A stretch of DNA of 64,000 bases from JAJRXG01 sp964640065 (lineage in GTDB: Bacteria; Bacteroidota; Bacteroidia; Chitinophagales; Saprospiraceae): positions 7,698-71,697 of the forward strand of contig CAZXIE010000003.1 in assembly GCA_964640065.1 (NCBI GenBank), given 5' to 3'. Made by a program: the position numbers and the translations under genes. Below are positions 1 through 8,781 of this stretch, one piece after another; positions within the stretch are counted from its first letter, which is position 1; every line of letters begins with the position of its first letter. Below the pieces are notes generated by a model, which made no database searches, was not told the origin of the DNA, and saw only the letters and a list, made by a program, of their open reading frames with translations.

Positions 1-87
1 CTATAAGTATACAGGTCTGTCAATAAGGATGAATTGAAACTTATATCAACCTTAGTTCTCGAAAGATAAGATGCTAGAATGAAAGAT

Positions 88-2652
88 TTATTCATTCATT
101 GCCTCACTTTCTTTCTCTTTTTTCACTTCTGTGATCGTAAGCTCTTCTTGACCTTTACTATGACCTATCTTGAAGTGAAGTCCTTGCTTATTACCTAGTG
201 AAAGTATTTTTTCTGCTAGCGGATCTTCTATGTACCGCTGTATAGCTCTGTGTAACGGTCTTGCTCCATATGCTGGATCAAATCCCTTTTCCGCTAAGAA
301 CTCTTTCGCTGCTTTGCTTAATTTGACTGTGTAGCCCATATGATCTAGACGCTTGTCTAGATTTTTAAGCGCGATATCTACTATTTTGAGGATGTGTGAT
401 TTCTCTAAGCTGTTGAAGATCACAGTATCATCTATCCTATTAAGAAACTCCGGAGAGAATCTATTCTTAAGTTCTTTATCGATGATAGCTTTCGAATGAT
501 CTTCTGCATTATCCTGACGCGCACTTGTAGAGAATCCAACTCCTTGACCAAAGTCCTTGAGCTTCTTCACACCGATGTTAGATGTCATGATGATCAGCGT
601 ATTCTTAAAGTCCACCTTACGTCCTAATCCATCTGTCAACTGACCATCGTCAAGAACTTGCAGTAAGATGTTGTATACATCGTGGTGCGCTTTTTCTATC
701 TCATCAAGCAAGATGACAGAATATGGCTTTCTTCTTACCTTCTCAGTAAGCTGGCCACCTTCTTCATAACCTACATATCCCGGAGGAGCTCCTATCAATC
801 TACTGATACTAAACTTCTCCATGTACTCACTCATATCTATACGTACAAGTGCATCTTCAGTATCAAATAAGTATCTCGCCAAAGCCTTAGCCAACTCTGT
901 CTTACCTACTCCAGTTGGTCCTAGGAAGATGAAAGATCCGATAGGCTTCTTCGGGTCTTTTAGACCAACTCTATTACGCTGTATAGCTTTGGTAACCTTG
1001 ATGATAGCCTCATCTTGTCCGATGATCTCCTTTTTAATATCATCTGACATGCCGACTAGCTTATTGCTTTCAGTCTGTGCTACTCTTTTCACAGGTATGC
1101 CAGTCATCATAGCAACTATCTCAGCTATCTCTTCTTCACCAACTGGGTACTTCTTAGTCTTGGACTCTTCGTCCCATTCTTTTTTGGCTTGTTCTAGCTT
1201 CTTGAATAGTTTGCTCTCATTATCTCTGAGATCTGCAGCCTTCTCATATTGCTGATTCTTGACCGCCTGATTTTTCTTTTCACGGATCTCCTCGATCTGT
1301 TTTTCTAGATCCTCGATGTACTTAGGTACATGGATATTTTTCAGATGCGTTCTAGCACCTACTTCATCTAGGATATCTATCGCCTTATCTGGCAGATGTC
1401 GATCACTGATATATCTATCACTCATGTGCACACATGCTTTGATAGCATCGTCAGTATACTCTACATTGTGAAACTCCTCATACTTCGACTTGATATTGTT
1501 GAGTATATGGATCGCCTCATCTGGTGATGGCGGTTCTACTAGTACCTTCTGAAATCTTCTGTCAAGAGCACCATCTTTCTCGATGTACTGTCTGTACTCA
1601 TCGAGAGTAGAAGCACCGATGCACTGTAACTCGCCTCTTGCAAGTGCTGGCTTGAATATGTTAGAGGCATCAAGTGATCCCGTCGACCCTCCAGCTCCGA
1701 TGATCGTATGGATCTCGTCGATAAAGAGGATGACATCAGTAGTTTTTTCCAACTCATTCATGATAGCTTTCATTCGCTCTTCGAACTGGCCTCTGTACTT
1801 GGTGCCTGCTACGAGAGCTGCTAAGTCCAACATGACTATGCGCTTATCATAAAGTGTCCTAGATACTTTCTTCTGATGGATCCTAAGTGCAAGACCTTCG
1901 ACGATAGCCGTCTTACCCACACCTGGTTCTCCGATCAGTACCGGATTATTCTTTTTCCTTCTACTAAGTATCTGTGATACTCTTTCTATCTCGGTTTCTC
2001 TTCCGATGATAGGATCGAGTTTTCCTTCTTCAGCTAATCTTGTTACATCACGTCCAAAATTATCGAGGACTGGCGTGCGGGACTTCGTGCTTCCTCTTCT
2101 TGAGGATCTTGAACTATAAGAACTTTCCTCCTCTAGTGGTATGTCCGCATCGGCAGCAGAGTCGGTGATATATTCGAATCCTCCATCTTGCTCCTGCAAG
2201 ACATATTCTAGCTCTGTTTTATAACCATCATAATCCACATCAAAGTGATCTAAGATCTTACAAGCGAGATTATCTCTATGCTTGAGGATCGAGAGCATGA
2301 GGTGCTCTGGATTGATCTCATCATTCTTAAAAAGCTTGGACTCTAGGAAAGTGACTTTGAGTACCTTCTCAGCGTGCTTGTTAAGAGGGATGTTGCCCAC
2401 GTTCAGATTAGTGTTATCTGCCTTATTGCTCTTGGTAGATTCTTCTACTCTATACTTAAGTTGATCGAGATCTATCTGTAGCGAGTTGAGTACTCTAACC
2501 GCTATGTTGTCTTGCTCTTTGAGCATGCCAAGCAACAAGTGCTCTGTCCCGATATAATCATGACCTAGTCTGACGGCTTCGTCTCGACTCAGGGAGATGA
2601 TCTTTTTGACCTTTGGTGAAAATTTCCTATTCATTTTCTTTCGTTCTTGCAT
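88..2652 (-). CDS. clpC: ATP-dependent Clp protease ATP-binding subunit ClpC
   Basis: Hsp100 AAA+ unfoldase that feeds substrates to ClpP in the cytoplasm. Two Clp-N repeats occupy about residues 10-150. The first AAA module has Walker A GEPGVGKT at 241-248 and Walker B Asp312/Glu313. A UVR-type coiled middle region at about 460-490 marks it as ClpC rather than ClpA or ClpB. The second AAA module has GPTGVGKT at 578-585 and Asp650/Glu651, followed by a VGF tripeptide at 705-707 where the ClpP-docking loop is expected. Length (854 aa) is normal for the family. The Clp-N domain begins soon after Met7, so the start may be 18 bases downstream at 2634. It stands alone with a 475-bp upstream region containing inverted repeats. 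Identification is secure; the exact start is not. Confidence 0.97.
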   Translation of the reverse strand: MQERKKMNRKFSPKVKKIISLSRDEAVRLGHDYIGTEHLLLGMLKEQDNIAVRVLNSLQIDLDQLKYRVEESTKSNKADNTNLNVGNIPLNKHAEKVLKVTFLESKLFKNDEINPEHLMLSILKHRDNLACKILDHFDVDYDGYKTELEYVLQEQDGGFEYITDSAADADIPLEEESSYSSRSSRRGSTKSRTPVLDNFGRDVTRLAEEGKLDPIIGRETEIERVSQILSRRKKNNPVLIGEPGVGKTAIVEGLALRIHQKKVSRTLYDKRIVMLDLAALVAGTKYRGQFEERMKAIMNELEKTTDVILFIDEIHTIIGAGGSTGSLDASNIFKPALARGELQCIGASTLDEYRQYIEKDGALDRRFQKVLVEPPSPDEAIHILNNIKSKYEEFHNVEYTDDAIKACVHMSDRYISDRHLPDKAIDILDEVGARTHLKNIHVPKYIEDLEKQIEEIREKKNQAVKNQQYEKAADLRDNESKLFKKLEQAKKEWDEESKTKKYPVGEEEIAEIVAMMTGIPVKRVAQTESNKLVGMSDDIKKEIIGQDEAIIKVTKAIQRNRVGLKDPKKPIGSFIFLGPTGVGKTELAKALARYLFDTEDALVRIDMSEYMEKFSISRLIGAPPGYVGYEEGGQLTEKVRRKPYSVILLDEIEKAHHDVYNILLQVLDDGQLTDGLGRKVDFKNTLIIMTSNIGVKKLKDFGQGVGFSTSARQDNAEDHSKAIIDKELKNRFSPEFLNRIDDTVIFNSLEKSHILKIVDIALKNLDKRLDHMGYTVKLSKAAKEFLAEKGFDPAYGARPLHRAIQRYIEDPLAEKILSLGNKQGLHFKIGHSKGQEELTITEVKKEKESEAMNE

Positions 2653-2723
2653 CTAGTCTTCGAGATTCTAGATCTCAATTCCTTAGATGTAGTTTCATTT
2701 AAACCCTCAACGTGCTGCCTAAG

Positions 2724-2731
2724 CAAGTATA
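2724..2731 (-). promoter_or_regulatory. Possible -7 box upstream of clpC
   Basis: On the minus strand this reads TATACTTG, one mismatch from the Bacteroidota -7 consensus TAnnTTTG, about 70-90 bases before the clpC start. I see no clear -33 element. Weak prediction. Confidence 0.3.
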
Positions 2732-2769
2732 CTAAATAAAAGACGCAGATGCGGTTTAAGTTGTGCGTC

Positions 2770-2868
2770 AAAACTGACACTTACACATTTCTTAACAAAA
2801 ACGTGCCAAGCGCGTTTTTCTGTTCATTTGTCAGGTATTGTTTTTGACATGGAAAGAAGTGTCAGTTT
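2770..2868. other. Nested inverted repeats between clpC and the STAS gene
   Basis: A perfect 12-bp inverted repeat (AAACTGACACTT at 2771-2782 and its complement at 2857-2868) encloses two smaller hairpins. One is AAAAACGTGC/GCGCGTTTTT at 2797-2819 with a 3-nt loop; it could terminate transcription in either direction although no gene ends here. The other is TGTCA/TGACA at 2829-2849. The whole could be a small structured RNA or a multi-site operator between divergent promoters. It lies in a 475-bp non-coding stretch (2653-3127). Confidence 0.5.
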
Positions 2869-3054
2869 ATCCGCTTTTGTTATACAACATTTGTCATGTC
2901 CACGCATAACACATTAAAGATAATCATAATGTGTAATAAACAGAAATTCAACGTTGATTTAACATCATCTCTGAAGCTCCTTCAAGTCTGAGGTTCTTTT
3001 GCTCTTCAGGATGGGGTGTAGTCACTTTCTCATAGGATTTTAGCTGACATCGCC

Positions 3055-3062
3055 TATATTTG
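3055..3062 (+). promoter_or_regulatory. -7 promoter box of the STAS gene
   Basis: TATATTTG followed by C matches the Bacteroidota -7 consensus TAnnTTTG exactly. It predicts a start near 3068 and a leader of about 60 nt that contains the inverted repeat at 3083-3111. The -33 element is not clear. Confidence 0.55.
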
Positions 3063-3082
3063 CAGCCTTTCGACTAAAAAAA

Positions 3083-3111
3083 TTAACACTCTTTTATTGA
3101 GCGAGTGTTAG
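3083..3111 (+). promoter_or_regulatory. CIRCE-like inverted repeat
   Basis: TTAACACTC and GAGTGTTAG are separated by 11 bases; 8 of 9 arm positions pair. The HrcA operator CIRCE is TTAGCACTC-N9-GAGTGCTAA, so the arms are close but the spacer is two bases longer. It sits just downstream of the predicted transcription start of the STAS gene, where a repressor or leader hairpin would act. Confidence 0.4.
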
Positions 3112-3127
3112 GAAAAGACTACTCACT

Positions 3128-3508
3128 ATGAAGATCAGTTTAGAAAAAAAGGATAAGTACTCAGTTCTCAAGTTAGAAGAGGAAAATCTGAACTCAGTAA
3201 TTGCGCCGGATGTGAAGAGCGAATTCGTCTTCCTTCGCAACGAAGGTGTGCAGCATTTGATATTTGATATGGCTGATGTGAAGTATGTCGACTCTTCAGG
3301 CTTGAGTGCTATCCTAACGGCTAATCGATTATGGAATGGCTATGGAGCTTTTGTTCTGACTAACGTTACTCATCCTGCGGTGACAAAATTGATAGAGATA
3401 TCAAGGCTACAGACTATCTTGACTATCATCCCTACGCTGCAAGAAAGCATAGATTATGTCATGATGGAAGAGCTTCAAAGAGAGCTTACCAAAGACGACG
3501 AAGAGTAG
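3128..3508 (+). CDS. STAS-domain protein (anti-sigma-factor antagonist family)
   Basis: A single STAS domain fills the 126 residues. The motif DSSGLSAIL at about 55-63 carries the Ser56/Ser57 pair where SpoIIAA/RsbV-type antagonists are phosphorylated by an anti-sigma kinase. The family acts in the cytoplasm as a partner switch that releases a sigma factor or other effector. No anti-sigma kinase or sigma gene is adjacent, so the partner is unknown. The acidic tail (ending KDDEE) is longer than in minimal RsbV. A strong -7 box and a CIRCE-like repeat precede it. The gene converges on the phosphatase at 3533-4639. Confidence 0.85.
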   Translation: MKISLEKKDKYSVLKLEEENLNSVIAPDVKSEFVFLRNEGVQHLIFDMADVKYVDSSGLSAILTANRLWNGYGAFVLTNVTHPAVTKLIEISRLQTILTIIPTLQESIDYVMMEELQRELTKDDEE

Positions 3509-3532
3509 TAGGCTAGACACCGATCGCGACTA

Positions 3533-4639
3533 CTACCAGCCAAAAGCGTCTTTCATTTTGTTATAGATGGCTGTATTCTCATATATACCTCCGAAGGTTT
3601 CTGCCTTTGGACCAAATGCATACACAGGTATAAGTGTTCCCGTATGATAGTTGGATGTAAAGGCAGCAGTGATATTACCTATTTCTGATTCCTGCTGTAT
3701 CGCCAGACCTCCAGTCTCATGATCAGCTGTAATCACAACGAGAGTTTCTCCATCAGCAGCTGCCCAGTCCAAGACTCTTCCCACGATGCCATTAAATTCT
3801 TCCCATTCACTTAGCACCCAATCGATATCATTAGCATGTCCTCCCCAGTCTATCTGGGATCCTTCTACCATTAAGAAAAAACCCTCATCACCATGATTTG
3901 AAAGATGGTCTAGAGCGATATTTGTGGCCAGCGGTAAGTAATCTCGCCCTTCACTTCTGCGGAGAGGCTCTTCACTGGCTGTGAGATAAGCGAAGTTTTT
4001 AGTAGGATCTACTGTGAGTTCTTTTAGCTCCTTTTCGAAGTAAGAGCTTACGATGTATTCTTTTTTTCTCAACTCTGAGAGAAGGTCACGATCATCATGA
4101 CTTCTCGCGTCGAAGTGCTTGCGACCACCACCGATGAATAAATCAATCTCGGTTTTTAAGAAGTCTTCGGCGATCTCCTCAGCGTTTTTACGAAACTTAT
4201 TATGAGCTATAAATGAAGCGGGTGTTGCATGAGTGATAGAAGAAGTAGCTATAAGCCCTGTAGATAGACCTCTCTCTTCAGCTTCTTCGAGTATAGTAGG
4301 GATAGGGATCGTATCTGCATTGACAGCTATGGCTCCATTATAGGTTTTTTGACCACAGGCAAATGCCGTGGCTCCAGCCGCAGAGTCGGTGATGAGCGCA
4401 TTTGAAGCATAGGGTTTGTGTAGACCGATATGCTTGATTCTTTCGAAGTGTGAAGTATTTGCGAAAGCGAAAGTACCTGCACTTAGCTGAGTCAGACCCA
4501 TACCATCTCCTATGAGAAGGATGATATTCTTTACCCCCGTTTTATTAGCAGTAGGGATGCTCTTAAAGGTGTCTTTTTTACTTACACAACTGCCGCATAC
4601 GACTACGCACAGAATGAACAAGAGAGACTTCGTAGACAT
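3533..4639 (-). CDS. Alkaline phosphatase, lipoprotein
   Basis: Metal-dependent phosphomonoesterase of the alkaline phosphatase superfamily, presumably periplasmic or outer-membrane attached and scavenging phosphate. A lipoprotein signal ends at Cys18 (lipobox-like CGSC). The metal site GDGMG holds Asp45. The catalytic TDSAAGATAF places the nucleophile at Ser86. Further metal ligands are the TADHETGG motif (Asp306, His307) and His332 in NYHTG. It is 368 aa, somewhat shorter than E. coli PhoA but in the range of compact Bacteroidota homologues. No Pho-box was identified. One motif copy (4457) lies inside the gene and encodes Ala-Phe-Ala-Asn. Confidence 0.93.
   Translation of the reverse strand: MSTKSLLFILCVVVCGSCVSKKDTFKSIPTANKTGVKNIILLIGDGMGLTQLSAGTFAFANTSHFERIKHIGLHKPYASNALITDSAAGATAFACGQKTYNGAIAVNADTIPIPTILEEAEERGLSTGLIATSSITHATPASFIAHNKFRKNAEEIAEDFLKTEIDLFIGGGRKHFDARSHDDRDLLSELRKKEYIVSSYFEKELKELTVDPTKNFAYLTASEEPLRRSEGRDYLPLATNIALDHLSNHGDEGFFLMVEGSQIDWGGHANDIDWVLSEWEEFNGIVGRVLDWAAADGETLVVITADHETGGLAIQQESEIGNITAAFTSNYHTGTLIPVYAFGPKAETFGGIYENTAIYNKMKDAFGW
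4457..4469 (+). repeat. Dispersed 13-bp word, G-class, GAAA loop
   Basis: ATTTGCGAAAGCG inside the alkaline phosphatase gene, antisense to it; the coding strand reads Ala-Phe-Ala-Asn here. Confidence 0.85.
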
Positions 4640-4695
4640 GATTCTTATTTGTACACTAATCTACTCTTATCTCTTGTACATCTATCATGTCGATG

Positions 4696-5796
4696 TTATG
4701 ATATTGTATAAAGTTTGCCAGGTAAGGATCGGATCACTCCGCTAAATTCTAAGTTAAGCAAGAGCGAGGCAAGTTCACTGAGGGGTATCTTGGCTTGATG
4801 ATGCAGCCAGTCTACACCGACCTCTTCTTTGGTCCTAAGTAGGTCGACGATCTGTTGTTCTTGTTCACTTAACTCGACGAATAATGAAGCCTGCTTATCC
4901 TTTTTGGTATCACCAGGTGTCCAGTTCATAATGTAGGCGATATCTTCTATACTTTGATATAGGTGCGCCTTACTTTGCTTGATTAGCCCATTACAACCTT
5001 CAGAAGCAGCGTCGTTTATTCTTCCGGGGATAGCAAAGACATCCTTGTAATATTGGTTGCCGAAATCAGCTGTTATCAGAGAGCCCCCTTTCTTTGCTGA
5101 TTGGACGACGATGATGACATCGGCGAGTCCTGCGATGAGCCGATTCCGTCGAGGAAAGTTCTCCCAGTCCGTTCTCATGTTTATCGGATACTCCGTTATG
5201 ATGGCACCGTTCTTTTGGATCTCGTTATAGAGTCCGCGATGAGCTGCGGGATAGATGACGTCCATGCCAGTGCCCATGACAGCTATGTTGGGGATCTTGT
5301 TTTGATTGGACATCTTATGGGCGATACTATCTATCCCGTAAGCCATACCGCTGATGATCTGGACATCATATGGTATGAGATCTTCCACCAGTTGCTCGCA
5401 GATCTGTACTCCATATGGACTAGGCTTTCGAGTGCCGACGATGGCCACTGTTCGCTTGTGTTGTTCGTCCCACTCACCTCTGGAAAAGTAGAGTAGCGGA
5501 GCATCAGGTATATGCTTGAATCTTGCAGGATAGTTGTCATCTAAGTATGTCGTGATCTGTACGCCTTCCTTTTCACAAAACTCTAAGTCTGGTAGAGCCA
5601 AATCTTCGGGTTGAGAAGAGAGGATCTCCTTAATCACACTTTCGCTGATGTCCGGTATTTTCCTAAGAGCTTGTTCTGAAGCTTGCCAGACGGCGCTCAT
5701 ATCACCACAGTGCGCCACTAGCTGTCGACCCATGATAGGACCAAGACCCTTGATCTTCGACAGAGCGACTTCATATGCAAGCTTAGGTAAGGTCAT
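4696..5796 (-). CDS. dprA: DNA-processing protein DprA
   Basis: Single-strand DNA-binding protein that loads RecA on incoming DNA during natural transformation. An N-terminal helix-hairpin-helix-like region (about 1-70) is followed by the Rossmann-like core with VGTRKPSPYG, SGMAYGID, GTGMDVIYP and FPRRNRLIAGL, all hallmarks of the family. A winged-helix-like domain forms the last 60 residues. Length (366 aa) is normal. DprA is also kept by many bacteria not known to be competent, so it does not prove transformation. A copy of the dispersed 13-bp word sits 29 bases upstream of the start codon. Confidence 0.96.
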   Translation of the reverse strand: MTLPKLAYEVALSKIKGLGPIMGRQLVAHCGDMSAVWQASEQALRKIPDISESVIKEILSSQPEDLALPDLEFCEKEGVQITTYLDDNYPARFKHIPDAPLLYFSRGEWDEQHKRTVAIVGTRKPSPYGVQICEQLVEDLIPYDVQIISGMAYGIDSIAHKMSNQNKIPNIAVMGTGMDVIYPAAHRGLYNEIQKNGAIITEYPINMRTDWENFPRRNRLIAGLADVIIVVQSAKKGGSLITADFGNQYYKDVFAIPGRINDAASEGCNGLIKQSKAHLYQSIEDIAYIMNWTPGDTKKDKQASLFVELSEQEQQIVDLLRTKEEVGVDWLHHQAKIPLSELASLLLNLEFSGVIRSLPGKLYTIS

Positions 5797-5824
5797 ACAG
5801 GCTTGAAAGATAGATGATCAGTTT

Positions 5825-5837
5825 CACTTTCGTAAAT
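5825..5837 (-). repeat. Dispersed 13-bp word, A-class, GAAA loop, intergenic
   Basis: ATTTACGAAAGTG on the minus strand, between the divergent dprA and outer-membrane protein genes. One of only two intergenic copies. Confidence 0.85.
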
Positions 5838-5888
5838 GCTTTAATTCTATAAGCCCATACAAGCCCTTCTTTTGCATACATTGGTGCC

Positions 5889-6566
5889 GTGAAATTTACT
5901 CCTGCCTTACGTTCATTTATTATGATGATGTTGTTCATCAACCTTGCTATCTCTACGCTGGCACAAGTCAATATCAAAGTAGGCTATGGCATCTCGTTCC
6001 CACAGTTGTCTACTGTTAATCAGATACTTGCAGATTGGCAACCGGCAGGAGCTAACATCTCTGAGCCTTTTGGCTCTCTCAGTGTTGTCCATGGTATACA
6101 ACTAGGAGTAAGATACAGACTTGCTAATACAGGCATAGAACTTGGCTGGGAGACGATGGCACAAGACAAATCCGCTTTGGCTTTCGTACCAAGTAGCGAT
6201 GCTTTCATCGATCGCACATATCGTTTTGCACTTAATAGTTACCATGTCGGCATAGAGCATTACTTCGATAAGTATGGCATCGGCACCGCTCTACACTCAC
6301 AAAGACTAGGTATAGAGCGACCGATCGGTAATAATGATCTTTCACTGGTAAGCGAAAGACAGCTAGCCATAAGATTACAATTGATCTGGCAAGTACAGAA
6401 GAGCGACTTAGTCTCAGTATTAATCAAGCCGTACTACCAGATCCCATTAGGATCATATGACTTATCCGCATTTGCCGATGATATAGGAGTCAGCGACTTT
6501 CGAGAAGACTCACTTTCTATGTTTGGTGTATCCCTTGTCTTTTATAACGGTCGACAATACCGTTAA
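5889..6566 (+). CDS. Predicted outer-membrane beta-barrel protein
   Basis: A 225-residue exported protein. The GTG start gives a signal peptide with Lys2 and Arg8 followed by a hydrophobic stretch ending LAQ near residue 26; the in-frame ATG at 5922 would lose the positive charges. The mature part alternates polar and hydrophobic residues, with aromatic girdle positions and a C-terminal strand ending FYNGRQYR, as in small OmpW/OmpX-like barrels of Bacteroidota. No catalytic motif is visible. It is transcribed divergently from dprA. The barrel assignment rests on pattern only; the family name is uncertain. Confidence 0.65.
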   Translation: MKFTPALRSFIMMMLFINLAISTLAQVNIKVGYGISFPQLSTVNQILADWQPAGANISEPFGSLSVVHGIQLGVRYRLANTGIELGWETMAQDKSALAFVPSSDAFIDRTYRFALNSYHVGIEHYFDKYGIGTALHSQRLGIERPIGNNDLSLVSERQLAIRLQLIWQVQKSDLVSVLIKPYYQIPLGSYDLSAFADDIGVSDFREDSLSMFGVSLVFYNGRQYR

Positions 6567-6581
6567 TTAGAATATAGCATA

Positions 6582-8114
6582 CTAACTAGCTTGTCTTAAT
6601 CCTCTCTTTTCAGTTGAAGTACCTCTCGACTTTTTAGGAACATAATTATGATCGGGTCTTAATTCGTTCATAATGATCTCCCAGAGAGTTTCATATGGGA
6701 TCACTTCGATCTCAAAGGGTTGATTGATGAGATCCATCTCTGAAGCAAGTAACCTTTGATATAGATCTGCAGTGGCTCTCTCAACTCTAAGTTGATTAAA
6801 ACTCCACTTAGGTATCTCAAGTATCATTTTTATAAAACACATACTTCTGAAGGTTTCATCATTTCTAAGGTATCGAGATGTATATTTTCCTAGAGATTCT
6901 ATTCTATCTATTGCCTTATTGTATTGTTTTCGAGTTATAAAAAAGAGCATCTGAGCTATGAGTATTGGGATATTCATCGCCTTCTTGTCCTTAGAATAAC
7001 CTGGCAGATCGTTGATAAATCTTTGTATGCTAAACCTTCTGCGACGTCCTTCATATGTTGCATGTCCAGTTTCTATCAAAAGATTGACATATGCTTCATA
7101 TAGAAACCAGTCTCTTTTGAAAACTGGTGACATTAAATTAAATTTCTTGTGATTTAATATCTTAAAAACTAAGGATATAGCCTCTTCATAATCTCCTTTA
7201 TGGAGCTTTAGCACAGTGACGCTGCGCAGAAAATTAAAACTTCCTAAGGTGTTTTTTGGCAACACTTCATTAGCTTCTTTGAGTACTGTTTCTCCTTTTT
7301 CATATGCTTTTATTTGAATCAGATAAATAATTTGGAGACTATATCCATGATTCAAACCAGGAATAAACTTGAAGTCTAAATTTAAAAAATACTCAGTTTT
7401 TGAACAGGCTATTTGATAAACTTCACCCATCGACTTTTCATGTGAAGCCTTCAAATATTGCAGACTAAAAAATATATCGTGAAACAAAACAGAAGGAATT
7501 TTATGAAAGTAAGTGCGATATTTTTCAAGAATTTCGCCGCATAGTTTGGCTGTCTCTATGTTGTGAGAAGCGCTTTGGTCATCTCTGATGACCATTTCCA
7601 AATAATCTCTTTCAATAGACCGCTCTATTTTGTAGTATTCAAGATAAGTTTCGAATTCTTGGTATGACGCAACTATTTTTTTCTTGTTTTTAAAAAATCT
7701 TCTCTTGGTATATAGAATTTTATTAGCTTGAAAAACTACTTCTAAAACAGAATATTTTTTACCAACCTTTATAGCTCTTTCTGCTACGAAAACTGCGGCA
7801 TGTTTTAAAAGTGAATAGTTTAATATCTCTGCCGCCAGAAGTAACTTTTTAGCTTGAAAGATTCCTCTACTTAGTTCAGATTTAGTGGCAGTTTCATTTA
7901 TTTTAAGAAGTGAGGGTAAGGCAGAATCTAAAAATCTAATAGCATCGCGTTGTTTTGTATTGTGATTTATGTTATTTGAAGAAATACTTTCGTTGTTAGT
8001 AAGATTTCTTATAAGATCGTTAGGATCCAGACTTTTAGGTACACTCTCTCCTCGCTTTACGCCCAGATATAGCTGATATAGTATTTCTCCTATCAAAAGT
8101 GTATTCTTAATCAC
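6582..8114 (-). CDS. Helical-repeat protein of unknown function
   Basis: I do not recognise this 510-residue protein. It has no signal peptide or membrane segment and reads as alpha-helical throughout, with spaced hydrophobic and Tyr/Leu pairs that suggest TPR-like repeats (for example 270-400). It is rich in Lys, Ile, Asn and Phe, and its DNA is visibly more AT-rich than its neighbours, which would fit horizontal acquisition or relaxed constraint. The C-terminus is Lys/Arg-rich. A 667-bp non-coding region lies upstream. The gene converges on 5889-6566 with 15 bases between. Confidence 0.7.
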   Translation of the reverse strand: MIKNTLLIGEILYQLYLGVKRGESVPKSLDPNDLIRNLTNNESISSNNINHNTKQRDAIRFLDSALPSLLKINETATKSELSRGIFQAKKLLLAAEILNYSLLKHAAVFVAERAIKVGKKYSVLEVVFQANKILYTKRRFFKNKKKIVASYQEFETYLEYYKIERSIERDYLEMVIRDDQSASHNIETAKLCGEILEKYRTYFHKIPSVLFHDIFFSLQYLKASHEKSMGEVYQIACSKTEYFLNLDFKFIPGLNHGYSLQIIYLIQIKAYEKGETVLKEANEVLPKNTLGSFNFLRSVTVLKLHKGDYEEAISLVFKILNHKKFNLMSPVFKRDWFLYEAYVNLLIETGHATYEGRRRRFSIQRFINDLPGYSKDKKAMNIPILIAQMLFFITRKQYNKAIDRIESLGKYTSRYLRNDETFRSMCFIKMILEIPKWSFNQLRVERATADLYQRLLASEMDLINQPFEIEVIPYETLWEIIMNELRPDHNYVPKKSRGTSTEKRGLRQAS

Positions 8115-8781
8115 GTGAGAAAGAGTAATATATGAAAGATTTTAGCTTTTGAGTGCCATTGTTTAGTTGAAGCGCTTACTACTCCTTGTCTAGATTATAT
8201 CCTTATCCGCTTTTTAAGTTTGAGATTCACTGCCACTTGAACATCTTAAACTGTAAAGAAATGGGAAGAACAATATCGGAAGATCTCGACGGGATATAAA
8301 CATCCTCTCTAAGATTAAAATAATCGACACATGATGTTGATTAAGTAATAATGTAAAATCCTGATAATCAGGATGGTAGCTGAGATTTATCACTTCAAAC
8401 GTACCTTTTGTTGTATAATTAGTACAGTATAACTGACCAGTGCTTGGGTATACTTAGGATATATATTTGTATCAACGATAAAAGATATCGTCTCAAAAGT
8501 ATAGGTACGTTAGAGGTAACTGTTGATTGGTCTTTTTGACCAGTCGCGGTTCCTTTTTTTTAAAAGAAGTATAGAAAGTTTGTTGTGGTTGACAAGTCCA
8601 GTTGATCGTCTTCTTCAAGGGAGAATGTGGCAACGTAAGTTGCATACCTAAACACAGGAGTTCCTTCGGAGGTACAGTGAAAATTTAATAGAACAGATTT
8701 TTAGACAATCTCATTCTGGACTACTTTCTTGTCCGGGGAATGAAGGCTGAGGTATTATATCTCTCCTTCTATTCTCGTTAT
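8115..8781. other. 667-bp non-coding region with hairpins
   Basis: No ORF with coding character was found. Hairpins visible: GATTGGTC/GACCAGTC with a T5 loop at 8525-8545; GCAAC-GTAA-GTTGC at 8630-8643; and CCT-TCGG-AGG near 8663-8672. An A/T-run follows the first. The cluster between about 8520 and 8710, ending in ATTTTT, could be a structured RNA or the leader of the minus-strand gene at 6582-8114. It matches no RNA family I can name. Confidence 0.4.

Noticed and set aside
821..1255. 144-codon plus-strand frame inside clpC
   Set aside because: Antisense shadow of a highly conserved ATPase gene.
3503..3534. GTAGTAG/CTACTAC repeat between the STAS and phosphatase genes
   Set aside because: Seven pairs, 18-base loop and no T-run on either strand.
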